Shown here: one piece after another, positions 1 through 4,366 of the stretch
How the letters are laid out: the number at the start of each line of letters is the position of its first letter
Position numbering within the stretch: the first letter of the stretch is position 1
NCBI GenBank assembly: GCA_021782685.1
Contig: JAJXUQ010000018.1
Location: 1-8,957 of the forward strand
Direction of reading: 5' to 3'
DNA: 8,957 nucleotides
DNA from: a bacterium
GTDB taxonomy: Bacteria; Patescibacteriota; Minisyncoccia; Phycocordibacterales; Phycocordibacteraceae
Program-made: the position numbers and the translations under genes
Notes under the pieces: generated by a model
What the model saw: only the letters and a program-made list of their open reading frames with translations
Databases searched by the model: none
What the model was told of the DNA's origin: nothing

Positions 1-542
1 TTGAAGTACTCGACCTTGAAGACGCCGGCGCCGCCCTCGGCGTCGTCGCCGACGAGCTTCGGCGCCTGAAATTCGGTGAAGCCGTTGCCGTCGAGGTATT
101 CGCGGAATCCGGCGATGATCTCGCGCTGGACGGTGAAGATGGCCTGTTCGCGCTCGCGCCGGACGGTAAGCGGCCGATAGTCGAGCATCGTATCGAGATT
201 GAGCGCGGCAGCGGCGTCAAACGGCAGCGGCTCCGCGACGCTCAGCACTTCGATCTTCTTAATCTCAAGTTCGAGGTCGCCGTTTTTCCTTCCGGCCTGC
301 ACGTTCTTTTCCGGGCGCTTGTTCACGACGCCTTCGACGCGGACGACGTATTCGTTCCGCACTTCTTTTGCCGTTTCCATCGCTCCGCTTCCCGGGAGAA
401 CGACGCCCTGCACGGAACCGCTCCGGTCGCGGAAATCAAAAAAGACCATTTTCCCCTGGTCGCGGCGGACATTCACCCATCCCGAGACGGAGACCGTCTC
501 GCCGATGCGTGCGCCGAGATCGCCGATGAGCGTGCGTTTCAT
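1..542 (-). CDS. aspS: Aspartyl-tRNA synthetase, N-terminal part (cut by window edge)
   Basis: Charges tRNA with aspartate in the cytoplasm (class II synthetase). The ATG lies at 542-540; 180 codons are visible and the rest, including motifs 2 and 3, is outside the window. Residues 1-105 form the OB-fold anticodon-binding domain, with the family signatures GWVNVRRD (21-28) and FDFRDRSGSVQ (35-45). Residues 128-180 enter the catalytic domain: motif 1 'GFTEFQAPKL' (154-163) and then EGGAGVFKVEYF (169-180). The EGGxxxFxVxYF pattern matches archaeal-type AspRS (about 430 residues) better than the long bacterial type. Such enzymes are often non-discriminating, charging both tRNA-Asp and tRNA-Asn, which would need GatCAB; that is inference only. 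AsnRS is less likely because its equivalent motif reads EGAGE. It is preceded by the M19-like gene and its terminator. No Shine-Dalgarno is seen before the ATG. Confidence 0.88.
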   Translation of the reverse strand, partial: MKRTLIGDLGARIGETVSVSGWVNVRRDQGKMVFFDFRDRSGSVQGVVLPGSGAMETAKEVRNEYVVRVEGVVNKRPEKNVQAGRKNGDLELEIKKIEVLSVAEPLPFDAAAALNLDTMLDYRPLTVRREREQAIFTVQREIIAGFREYLDGNGFTEFQAPKLVGDDAEGGAGVFKVEYF

Positions 543-566
543 ACACTACGTGGGTAGATACCGTAT

Positions 567-575
567 AAAATAGCA
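567..575 (-). promoter_or_regulatory. Candidate extended -10 promoter for aspS
   Basis: On the minus strand TGC-TATTTT lies 24 bases before the aspS ATG, predicting a start near 560 and a leader of about 18 bases. It coincides with the U-rich tail of the terminator at 576-599. No convincing -35 hexamer is seen and the leader has no Shine-Dalgarno, so this is a weak call. Confidence 0.35.
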
Positions 576-599
576 CACCCCGCGACATTGTGCGGGGTG
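576..599 (-). terminator. Rho-independent terminator of the M19-like gene
   Basis: A perfect 8-bp GC-rich stem (CACCCCGC with GCGGGGTG) with an 8-base loop lies 8 bases after the TAG of the dipeptidase-like gene. On the minus strand it is followed by TGCTATTTTA, a short U-rich tail. Confidence 0.75.
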
Positions 600-607
600 G
601 TCGGATC

Positions 608-1588
608 CTAGTTCCGAGGCAAGGAGTGGAAAAGGAAGTCCTGGAAGTTTTCGCCGAGCACGCAGTCGGGAAGCTGCGCGAGCGCTTTTTCGAAGTGCTC
701 GAACATCCGGCTGCCGTGCTCGATGATCTCGTTCGGCCGATCGGGGAAACAGAGGCCTTCCGGTATGCTCCCTTCCAGCAAAGCGATCATTTTTGCGTGG
801 TGCTTTTCCGCGTCTTTTATGCTTTCTGCCGGCGTATCGACAGACGGACAATCCGAGCCGATGCCGACGCAGTTCTCGTTTCCGGTCACTTCTATGACAT
901 GCTTCACATGCGCCGCGAGCATTTCAAGAGCGCCGCCGGTCATGAAGATCATCGCCGGTATTCCCACATATCCGCGCAACGAGCTTACTTTTTTGATGAT
1001 ATCGTCGGTCGTATTTCGCGGATTCTCGTGCACCGCCGCGCACCCGGAGTGGCTTAACATCGGGCACGTGAGCAGTTGCTCGTACCAGATGAAATCAAGC
1101 GCCTCGAGCGCGGTCTGACGGTTCGCATGCGATAGGTCCAGGATCATCCCGCACGCGACCATCCACGTTATCAGCTGCTTGCCGGATTCCGTAAGCCCTC
1201 CTTCGCTATCGGAGCCGCTTCCGTATTCGTTCGTGCCGCTGTAGACGAGGGACAATATGCGGACGCCTGCATTGGACAGTTTCCGCACGCGCGAGAGCGT
1301 CAGGGCGTTCGGCGCGTGCTGCATGCCGAAGATAATCCCCATGCCGGTCTTCCTGAGGTCGCTTTTCTTGCACACCATGTGCACGTTCGGGTTGGACAAT
1401 GCGTCCTTCCTGAACGCGCAATGTGCGGCAAAAGCCGCATCGAAGTCATGGAAGTGCGAGGTCGGCGGCACGCTGGTGAGATGTGCGAGCATAAGCCGCG
1501 GCCGCTCCGACTGGTCGAAGACGGGTGACATGCCCTGCAGATTGAAAAACGCCATGGAATCGGCGTAAAACTTCTCTTTTGTGAACAC
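608..1588 (-). CDS. Peptidase M19 (membrane/renal dipeptidase)-like protein, probably not a classical metallopeptidase
   Basis: 326 residues, close to family length, with no signal peptide or membrane segment. Family blocks are clear: 'LTESGKQLI...GMILDLSHAN' (132-156), 'LSHSGCAAV...PRN' (179-192), 'VGIGSD' (241-246). M19 enzymes are TIM-barrel hydrolases that cleave dipeptides with two zinc ions. Aligned by eye to human renal dipeptidase, the zinc ligands H154 and H180 (H198, H219 there), the substrate-side R191 (R230) and D246 (D288) are kept. The N-terminal HxD pair is absent (ADSMAFF, 9-15), the bridging Glu is Gln90 (GMQHA) and catalytic His152 is replaced by Tyr116. A binuclear site therefore looks impossible, so the protein may bind one metal, have another activity, or be non-catalytic. 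The start is GTG at 1588-1586 because AAGGAG sits 6 bases upstream. It lies downstream of trpS with its own candidate promoter. Confidence 0.8.
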   Translation of the reverse strand: MFTKEKFYADSMAFFNLQGMSPVFDQSERPRLMLAHLTSVPPTSHFHDFDAAFAAHCAFRKDALSNPNVHMVCKKSDLRKTGMGIIFGMQHAPNALTLSRVRKLSNAGVRILSLVYSGTNEYGSGSDSEGGLTESGKQLITWMVACGMILDLSHANRQTALEALDFIWYEQLLTCPMLSHSGCAAVHENPRNTTDDIIKKVSSLRGYVGIPAMIFMTGGALEMLAAHVKHVIEVTGNENCVGIGSDCPSVDTPAESIKDAEKHHAKMIALLEGSIPEGLCFPDRPNEIIEHGSRMFEHFEKALAQLPDCVLGENFQDFLFHSLPRN

Positions 1589-1594
1589 TTCTAT

Positions 1595-1600
1595 CTCCTT
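1595..1600 (-). promoter_or_regulatory. Shine-Dalgarno that fixes the GTG start of the M19-like gene
   Basis: AAGGAG on the minus strand, 6 bases before GTG. It supports a GTG start over the internal ATG (codon 12). Confidence 0.75.
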
Positions 1601-1620
1601 GAGGATGGTTTGTTCAAGTT

Positions 1621-1633
1621 CCCAGAATCTGGG
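1621..1633. repeat. Short palindrome in the trpS / M19-like spacer
   Basis: CCCAGA-a-TCTGGG, a perfect 13-base palindrome with 6-base arms. It falls just after the predicted transcription start of the M19-like gene, so it could be an operator or a 5' leader hairpin. No U tract follows, so it is not a terminator. Confidence 0.45.
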
Positions 1634-1642
1634 TCCGGAAAT

Positions 1643-1670
1643 AGCCTAGCAGATTTTGTATAAAAGTCAA
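1643..1670 (-). promoter_or_regulatory. Candidate promoter of the M19-like gene
   Basis: Minus strand: -35 TTGACT (1670-1665), 16-bp spacer, and -10 TAGGCT (1648-1643) preceded by TGC. The -35 is one base from consensus and overlaps the TGA stop of trpS. The -10 hexamer itself is poor but has the extended TGn. Predicted start is about 1636, with a leader of about 48 bases. Confidence 0.45.
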
Positions 1671-2635
1671 GGCGCTCCCGTGACGCCGATAACGCGTCGT
1701 ACCGTACCCATTTTCGCCTCGCTTAGCGCGCGCGCTTCGCGCTTCCCCTCCATGAGTATCTCTTCGACGATGCCCGGATCATCCTGCAGCTCTTCATATC
1801 TTGCCCGGAGCGGCGCGAGGAAGCGCTCGAGGTCTTCGATGAGCAGCTCTTTGAGCGCCTTGTAGTTCCCCTGATGCTCGCGATAGAGCTTTTCGAGCTC
1901 GTTCTCGCTTCTCACGAGCTTGTGGAGCGCGTACACGTTTTCCGGCCGCGCGCCCGAGGAGTCGGTGACGATGCTCATCACGCGCTTCACGAGCTCGTCG
2001 TATGAGGCGAAAAGCGGTATGACGTTCCCGTAACTCTTGCTCATCTTCCGTCCGTCGGTACCGGGGACGACGGCGACGTCCGGCATGATATACGGCTCGG
2101 GGAGCGCGAACACCTCTTCCTTATAGATGCGATTGAACTTCTCGGCGGTGTCGCGCGCATACTCGATATGCTGCTTCTGGTCCTGCCCTACCGGTACGAC
2201 TGCAGCGTCGTAGAGAAGGATGTCGGCCGCCATGAGCATCGGATAATTGAACGTACCGACGCTGATCTCCTTGTTCTTCGCCTCGGCATCCTTGAAGGCA
2301 TGCGCGCGCTCGAGGTACGGCATCGTGGTGAGCGTATCGAAGATCCAGCAGAGTTCGGTATGAGTAGGCACGTCCGACTGTTTGAAAAGCACCACTTCTT
2401 TCGGGTCGAGGCCGATGGCGAGGTACGCTACGACGAGCTCTTTCGTGCGGCGGCGCATCTCTTGCGCATCCTGTACGAAATTAAGCGCGTGATAATCGGC
2501 GACGAAGATAAGCGGCCGGTACCTCCCCGTTTTCGAGAGCTCGACGAGCTGGCGCATCGCCCCGAAATAATTGCCGATATGGAGGTCTCCGGTCGGCTTC
2601 ACGCCGGAAACGAGAACAGGCTTTGCAGCACTCAT
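1667..2635 (-). CDS. trpS: Tryptophanyl-tRNA synthetase
   Basis: Cytoplasmic class I synthetase that charges tRNA-Trp with tryptophan. It is 322 residues, the normal size for bacterial TrpRS, and appears intact. The Rossmann-fold core carries the HIGH motif as HIGN (19-22) after SGVKPTGD (10-17). Tryptophan-pocket and dimer-core blocks follow: 'YPMLMAADILLY' (131-142) and 'VPVGQDQKQH' (147-156). The second ATP motif is a perfect KMSKS (197-201). The C-terminal helical domain recognises the anticodon. I chose the ATG at 2635-2633 over an in-frame GTG at 2659. The shorter form begins MSAAKPVLVSG as TrpRS does, the upstream eight codons have no Shine-Dalgarno, and they contain the predicted -10 box. 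That start implies a leaderless mRNA. It lies between a terminator upstream and the M19-like gene downstream, with no clear terminator before the latter. Confidence 0.96.
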   Translation of the reverse strand: MSAAKPVLVSGVKPTGDLHIGNYFGAMRQLVELSKTGRYRPLIFVADYHALNFVQDAQEMRRRTKELVVAYLAIGLDPKEVVLFKQSDVPTHTELCWIFDTLTTMPYLERAHAFKDAEAKNKEISVGTFNYPMLMAADILLYDAAVVPVGQDQKQHIEYARDTAEKFNRIYKEEVFALPEPYIMPDVAVVPGTDGRKMSKSYGNVIPLFASYDELVKRVMSIVTDSSGARPENVYALHKLVRSENELEKLYREHQGNYKALKELLIEDLERFLAPLRARYEELQDDPGIVEEILMEGKREARALSEAKMGTVRRVIGVTGAP

Positions 2636-2641
2636 GGCACG

Positions 2642-2650
2642 ATAGTACCA
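2642..2650 (-). promoter_or_regulatory. Extended -10 promoter of trpS, leaderless geometry
   Basis: Minus strand TGG-TACTAT (2650-2642), then six bases, then the trpS ATG, so transcription should start at or next to the A of the start codon. A possible -35 TTGAAC lies at 2672-2667 with a long 19-bp spacer. The same geometry occurs at tyrS and at the gene starting at 3404. Confidence 0.6.
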
Positions 2651-2679
2651 TAAAAACACTTCGTCGGTTCAAACAGAAA

Positions 2680-2706
2680 GTCCCACGTCCTTGAAAGACG
2701 CGGGAC
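2680..2706 (-). terminator. Rho-independent terminator downstream of the 162-residue gene
   Basis: As minus-strand RNA it forms a 10-bp stem (GUCCCGCGUC with GACGUGGGAC, one G-U pair) with a 7-base loop, followed by UUUCUGUUUG. It lies 54 bases after the TAA of the 162-residue gene and before trpS. The single wobble forms only in the minus-strand transcript, which supports the direction. Confidence 0.8.
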
Positions 2707-2708
2707 AG

Positions 2709-2726
2709 AAGGACAACAGTGTCCTT
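2709..2726 (-). repeat. Second small hairpin beside the terminator
   Basis: AAGGACA / TGTCCTT, a perfect 7-bp stem with a 4-base loop, immediately upstream (in transcript order) of the terminator at 2680-2706. It has no U tract of its own. It may be a 3' UTR stabiliser or part of a two-hairpin terminator. Confidence 0.5.
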
Positions 2727-2760
2727 AAGGATCAAAGAACAAATACTGAAGCTCTAGCGT

Positions 2761-3249
2761 TTATATGCGCAGAATCGCTTGGCGATGATTATTGAGCTCG
2801 TCATCAATCCATTCACTGCTCCAATACCAGCGAGCACCGCTCTTATAGAGGTAGCGGATACAGGGTTTTCCGAACAAGTCATGGTACTCCGTTCCCCAGA
2901 AAAGAATATACGCACATCCCAATTCTTCCGGGATGAGATGCTGGTTGGCGAGGAGGTAGTCAAGAACGTTGGCGTTCAAGACAGGCTTACCTACGAGTTC
3001 GCTACAAATAGCCTCGCCGGCTGCCAGTCCGTAATCCCTCTGATCTCTCGAGAGCCAGAGCGTGACTTTCGTCGGATCCCAGACAAACAACCCGTCTCTT
3101 CTGTGTTTCCTATATCCGAACCACCCGTCAGGAACGAAAGGAGGGGCATCGCAATCGATACTATGACTATGGATATGTTTTTCTGTCATATATCCAGACC
3201 CACCAAGGTCGGTCCGGCTATCTCCAACCCCAAACATCGAATCATTCAT
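2761..3249 (-). CDS. Conserved hypothetical protein of a CPR-type family (LNANVLDYLL...FWGT)
   Basis: 162 residues, function unknown. Residues 1-35 are polar and low in conserved features. The core runs from about 42 to 150: WFGYRKHRRDGLFVWDP (43-59), a lysine/serine stretch with 'VTLWLSRDQRD' (62-72), GKPVLNANVLDYLLANQHLIPEE (87-109), and ILFWGTEY (115-122). It ends in an aromatic-rich tail, IRYLYKSGARWYWSSEWIDD (131-150). I recall the LNANVLDYLL-x-IPEE-FWGT pattern from many unannotated Parcubacteria-type proteins, from memory only. There is no signal peptide or membrane helix, so it is probably cytoplasmic. The ATG at 3249 is chosen because TGGAG lies 8 bases upstream; M21 is the alternative. 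Sampled GC is 43-48%, against 67% sampled in tyrS, so the gene has an accessory look. A terminator follows. Confidence 0.8.
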   Translation of the reverse strand: MNDSMFGVGDSRTDLGGSGYMTEKHIHSHSIDCDAPPFVPDGWFGYRKHRRDGLFVWDPTKVTLWLSRDQRDYGLAAGEAICSELVGKPVLNANVLDYLLANQHLIPEELGCAYILFWGTEYHDLFGKPCIRYLYKSGARWYWSSEWIDDELNNHRQAILRI

Positions 3250-3285
3250 CGGTATGTCTCCAGTATGCGGTTTTGCTAGCGGGCT

Positions 3286-3300
3286 CTGAAATCATTTCAG
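3286..3300. repeat. 15-base palindrome in the divergent intergenic region
   Basis: CTGAAAT-c-ATTTCAG, perfect 7-base arms around one base. It lies one base from the large stem-loop at 3302-3350, between that and the start of the 162-residue gene. The odd-length, AT-centred form suits a dimeric repressor site; a small leader hairpin is the alternative. Confidence 0.55.
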
Positions 3301-3301
3301 T

Positions 3302-3350
3302 TTGCCATAGCGGAAAACGGCTCAAGACAAGCCGTTTTCCGCTATGGCAA
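3302..3350. repeat. Perfect 21-bp inverted repeat (stem-loop) between divergent genes
   Basis: Left arm 3302-3322 and right arm 3330-3350 are exact reverse complements, with a 7-base loop CAAGACA. The stem begins TTGCCATAGCGG and holds an AAAACGG / CCGTTTT core. Neither side is followed by a U tract, so it is not a standard terminator. No protein-coding reading fits it. It lies immediately downstream of a candidate minus-strand promoter, so it would form the 5' end of the 162-residue gene's transcript. A palindromic mobile or REP-like repeat is the other reading. Confidence 0.85.
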
Positions 3351-3358
3351 CAGGCAAG

Positions 3359-3388
3359 ATCATACTACGCAATTACGGCGTTGCACAA
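3359..3388 (-). promoter_or_regulatory. Candidate minus-strand promoter reading into the stem-loop
   Basis: -35 TTGTGC (3388-3383), 18-bp spacer, -10 TATGAT (3364-3359, one base from consensus). Predicted start is about 3352, two bases before the stem-loop. It would drive the 162-residue gene with a leader of about 100 bases. The -35 is weak. Confidence 0.4.
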
Positions 3389-3397
3389 TGGTATAAT
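3389..3397 (+). promoter_or_regulatory. Perfect extended -10 promoter, leaderless geometry
   Basis: TGG-TATAAT with six bases (TGTTTT) to the ATG at 3404, so the mRNA should begin at the start codon. No good -35 is seen, as is usual for extended -10 promoters. It lies back to back with the minus-strand promoter at 3359-3388. Confidence 0.7.
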
Positions 3398-3403
3398 TGT
3401 TTT

Positions 3404-3814
3404 ATGCCACCTGAAGACGACGGTATCCCTTATCGCAAAAGCGCTCCCCACTATTACGGCGACACCGTTCGCATGTTGTTTGTAAGCGCGGCCGTGCTGC
3501 TTATTGTCGCCGCGACGACCGGGGCGCGTCTTCCGCTCTCCGCGGCGGATGCCATTGCGGTAGCCGTGGTCCTTGCAGTGGCGGCCGGTATCACGAATCC
3601 GGAACAGCGCTGGATCCATTGGACAAACGAAGTTATAGCGATTCTCGGTACGCTCGTCTTTGCGGGAAGCGCTATCGGCAACTGGCGTGCCGGCGTAGGG
3701 ATTACCGATCCTTCATATCTCTTTACGGAAATCATTTCGCTCCTCTCGTTGGCCTCGCTTTATTTCACGACTAAAACCATCCGCGGCTTCCTGCTCCGGG
3801 CGCATCTTTCATAG
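3404..3814 (+). CDS. Small four-helix membrane protein, unknown function
   Basis: 136 residues and the only plus-strand gene. A short polar N-terminus (1-20, PPEDDGIPYRK then PHYYGDTVR) precedes four hydrophobic segments at about 22-42, 46-64, 74-92 and 103-124, ending in a basic tail. It is predicted to sit in the cytoplasmic membrane. No catalytic motif or signal-peptidase site is seen. An in-frame ATG at 3344 would add 20 residues but lies inside the right arm of the stem-loop and upstream of the -10 box. I therefore use the ATG at 3404, six bases after TATAAT and without a Shine-Dalgarno. I do not recognise a named family. The hydrophilic PHYYGDTVR block just before the first helix is the likely diagnostic part. 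It ends at a terminator shared with the converging 97-residue gene. Confidence 0.75.
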   Translation: MPPEDDGIPYRKSAPHYYGDTVRMLFVSAAVLLIVAATTGARLPLSAADAIAVAVVLAVAAGITNPEQRWIHWTNEVIAILGTLVFAGSAIGNWRAGVGITDPSYLFTEIISLLSLASLYFTTKTIRGFLLRAHLS

Positions 3815-3852
3815 CGGCGTACAGGGGAATAAAGATATAATAAAATAAGAAG

Positions 3853-3879
3853 AACCGACGGGATATTGATCCGTCGGTT
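3853..3879. terminator. Bidirectional Rho-independent terminator
   Basis: 9-bp stem AACCGACGG / CCGTCGGTT with a 9-base loop, between converging genes ending at 3814 (+) and 3883 (-). Minus-strand RNA continues CUUCUUAUUUUAUU, a strong U-rich tail. Plus-strand RNA continues with only three or so Us, so it should be stronger for the minus-strand gene. Confidence 0.85.
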
Positions 3880-3882
3880 TGG

Positions 3883-4176
3883 TCAACTATTTTCCTTTCT
3901 TGTCACGATGTATGCTGGATGTTGGGGATACTTTTCATGCATTGCTCGAATGTGCGCGGCAAGACTCTCGATGAGCTTATACGTCTCAATTTGTTGAGAG
4001 TCACCGTTTCCACTCTCGACTCGCACGCCTTGAGACCGCATATTCCCCATGAATGTTCTCTCTTGAATCGCAAGAACAAGGTTGCCATCAGAATCTTTCT
4101 GAATTTCAAGGGTCACGTGTTCATCCGGACTTCCTAACAAACAACGTAACCCTGCCTCGAATTTAAGAGACGACAC
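3883..4176 (-). CDS. Hypothetical protein, 97 residues
   Basis: I do not recognise the family. The protein is soluble, with no membrane helix or signal peptide. Residues 1-55 alternate polar and hydrophobic residues, suggesting beta strands (VTLEIQKDSDGNLVLAIQER, 21-40). Residues 64-82 look helical (ETYKLIESLAAHIRAMHEK), and the tail HPAYIVTRK (86-94) could add a strand. It starts with GTG at 4176-4174: AAAGGAGG lies 6 bases upstream, the strongest Shine-Dalgarno in the window, and a promoter stands 38 bases upstream. With its terminator it forms a self-contained unit just downstream of tRNA-Tyr. Its sampled GC of 47-50% is below that of its neighbour tyrS, which suggests accessory content. 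Confidence 0.72.
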   Translation of the reverse strand: MSSLKFEAGLRCLLGSPDEHVTLEIQKDSDGNLVLAIQERTFMGNMRSQGVRVESGNGDSQQIETYKLIESLAAHIRAMHEKYPQHPAYIVTRKENS

Positions 4177-4182
4177 GGTAGG

Positions 4183-4190
4183 CCTCCTTT
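4183..4190 (-). promoter_or_regulatory. Shine-Dalgarno of the 97-residue gene
   Basis: AAAGGAGG on the minus strand, 6 bases before the GTG. It decides the start and supports the reality of this small gene. Confidence 0.8.
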
Positions 4191-4196
4191 AAGTCG

Positions 4197-4223
4197 TTAT
4201 ACAACCGGGATTCTTTATACAAC
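4197..4223. repeat. Direct repeat TTATACAAC, twice, 18 bases apart
   Basis: Identical 9-mers at 4197-4205 and 4215-4223. On the minus strand each reads GTTGTATAA and contains a -10-like TATAAA or TATAAC. They could be tandem promoters or a repeated regulator site. Confidence 0.5.
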
Positions 4224-4242
4224 ATTAAACGATTGCTAACAA
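4214..4242 (-). promoter_or_regulatory. Promoter of the 97-residue gene
   Basis: -35 TTGTTA (4242-4237), 17-bp spacer, -10 TATAAA (4219-4214). The -35 begins 4 bases after the 3' end of tRNA-Tyr. Predicted start is about 4207, giving a leader of about 30 bases that contains the Shine-Dalgarno. Confidence 0.6.
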
Positions 4243-4246
4243 GTTG

Positions 4247-4329
4247 TGCGCCGGGAAGGATTCGAACCTTCGTAGGCCGAAGCCGACAGGTTTACAGCCT
4301 GTTGTAATTGACCACTCTACCACCGACGC
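4247..4329 (-). tRNA. tRNA-Tyr, anticodon GUA
   Basis: 83 bases. The 7-bp acceptor stem GCGTCGG / CCGGCGC has one U-G pair, and discriminator A lies at 4247. The D arm is GTAG...TTAC. The anticodon stem ACAGG / CCTGT carries loop CTGTAAA, with GTA at 4295-4293. The T arm is GAAGG-TTCGAAT-CCTTC. It has the long variable arm typical of bacterial tRNA-Tyr, here GGC-TTCG-GCC, a short stem closed by a UUCG tetraloop. CCA is not encoded (the discriminator is followed by CAA), so a CCA-adding enzyme is needed. It stands 28 bases after tyrS, its cognate synthetase, and has its own promoter. Confidence 0.96.
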
Positions 4330-4338
4330 GCTGCGGTA

Positions 4339-4366
4339 AGTATAGCCGACGCCGGCCTTATTTCAA
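4339..4366 (-). promoter_or_regulatory. Promoter of tRNA-Tyr embedded in the end of tyrS
   Basis: -35 TTGAAA (4366-4361) is exactly the last two codons of tyrS (Leu-Lys). A 16-bp spacer containing the TAA stop follows, then -10 TATACT (4344-4339). Predicted start is about 4332, leaving a 5' leader of about three bases before the tRNA. Confidence 0.65.

Noticed and set aside
2636..2659. Upstream GTG extending trpS by eight residues
   Set aside because: No Shine-Dalgarno. The extra residues precede the family's normal N-terminus and the region contains the predicted -10 box.
3302..3350. Stem-loop as an integron attC site, CRISPR repeat or terminator
   Set aside because: The arms are perfectly paired with no extrahelical bases or GTTRRRY core ends, there is a single copy in the window, and no U tract lies on either side.
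3344..3403. ATG at 3344 as the start of the plus-strand membrane protein
   Set aside because: It lies inside the right arm of the perfect stem-loop and upstream of the TATAAT that ends six bases before the ATG at 3404.
3836..3841. TATAAT on the plus strand after 3814
   Set aside because: No gene follows on the plus strand. The stretch is better explained as the U-rich tail of the minus-strand terminator.
4247..4329. tRNA-Tyr 3' end as an integration site
   Set aside because: No integrase gene and no repeated copy of the tRNA 3' end was found in the window.
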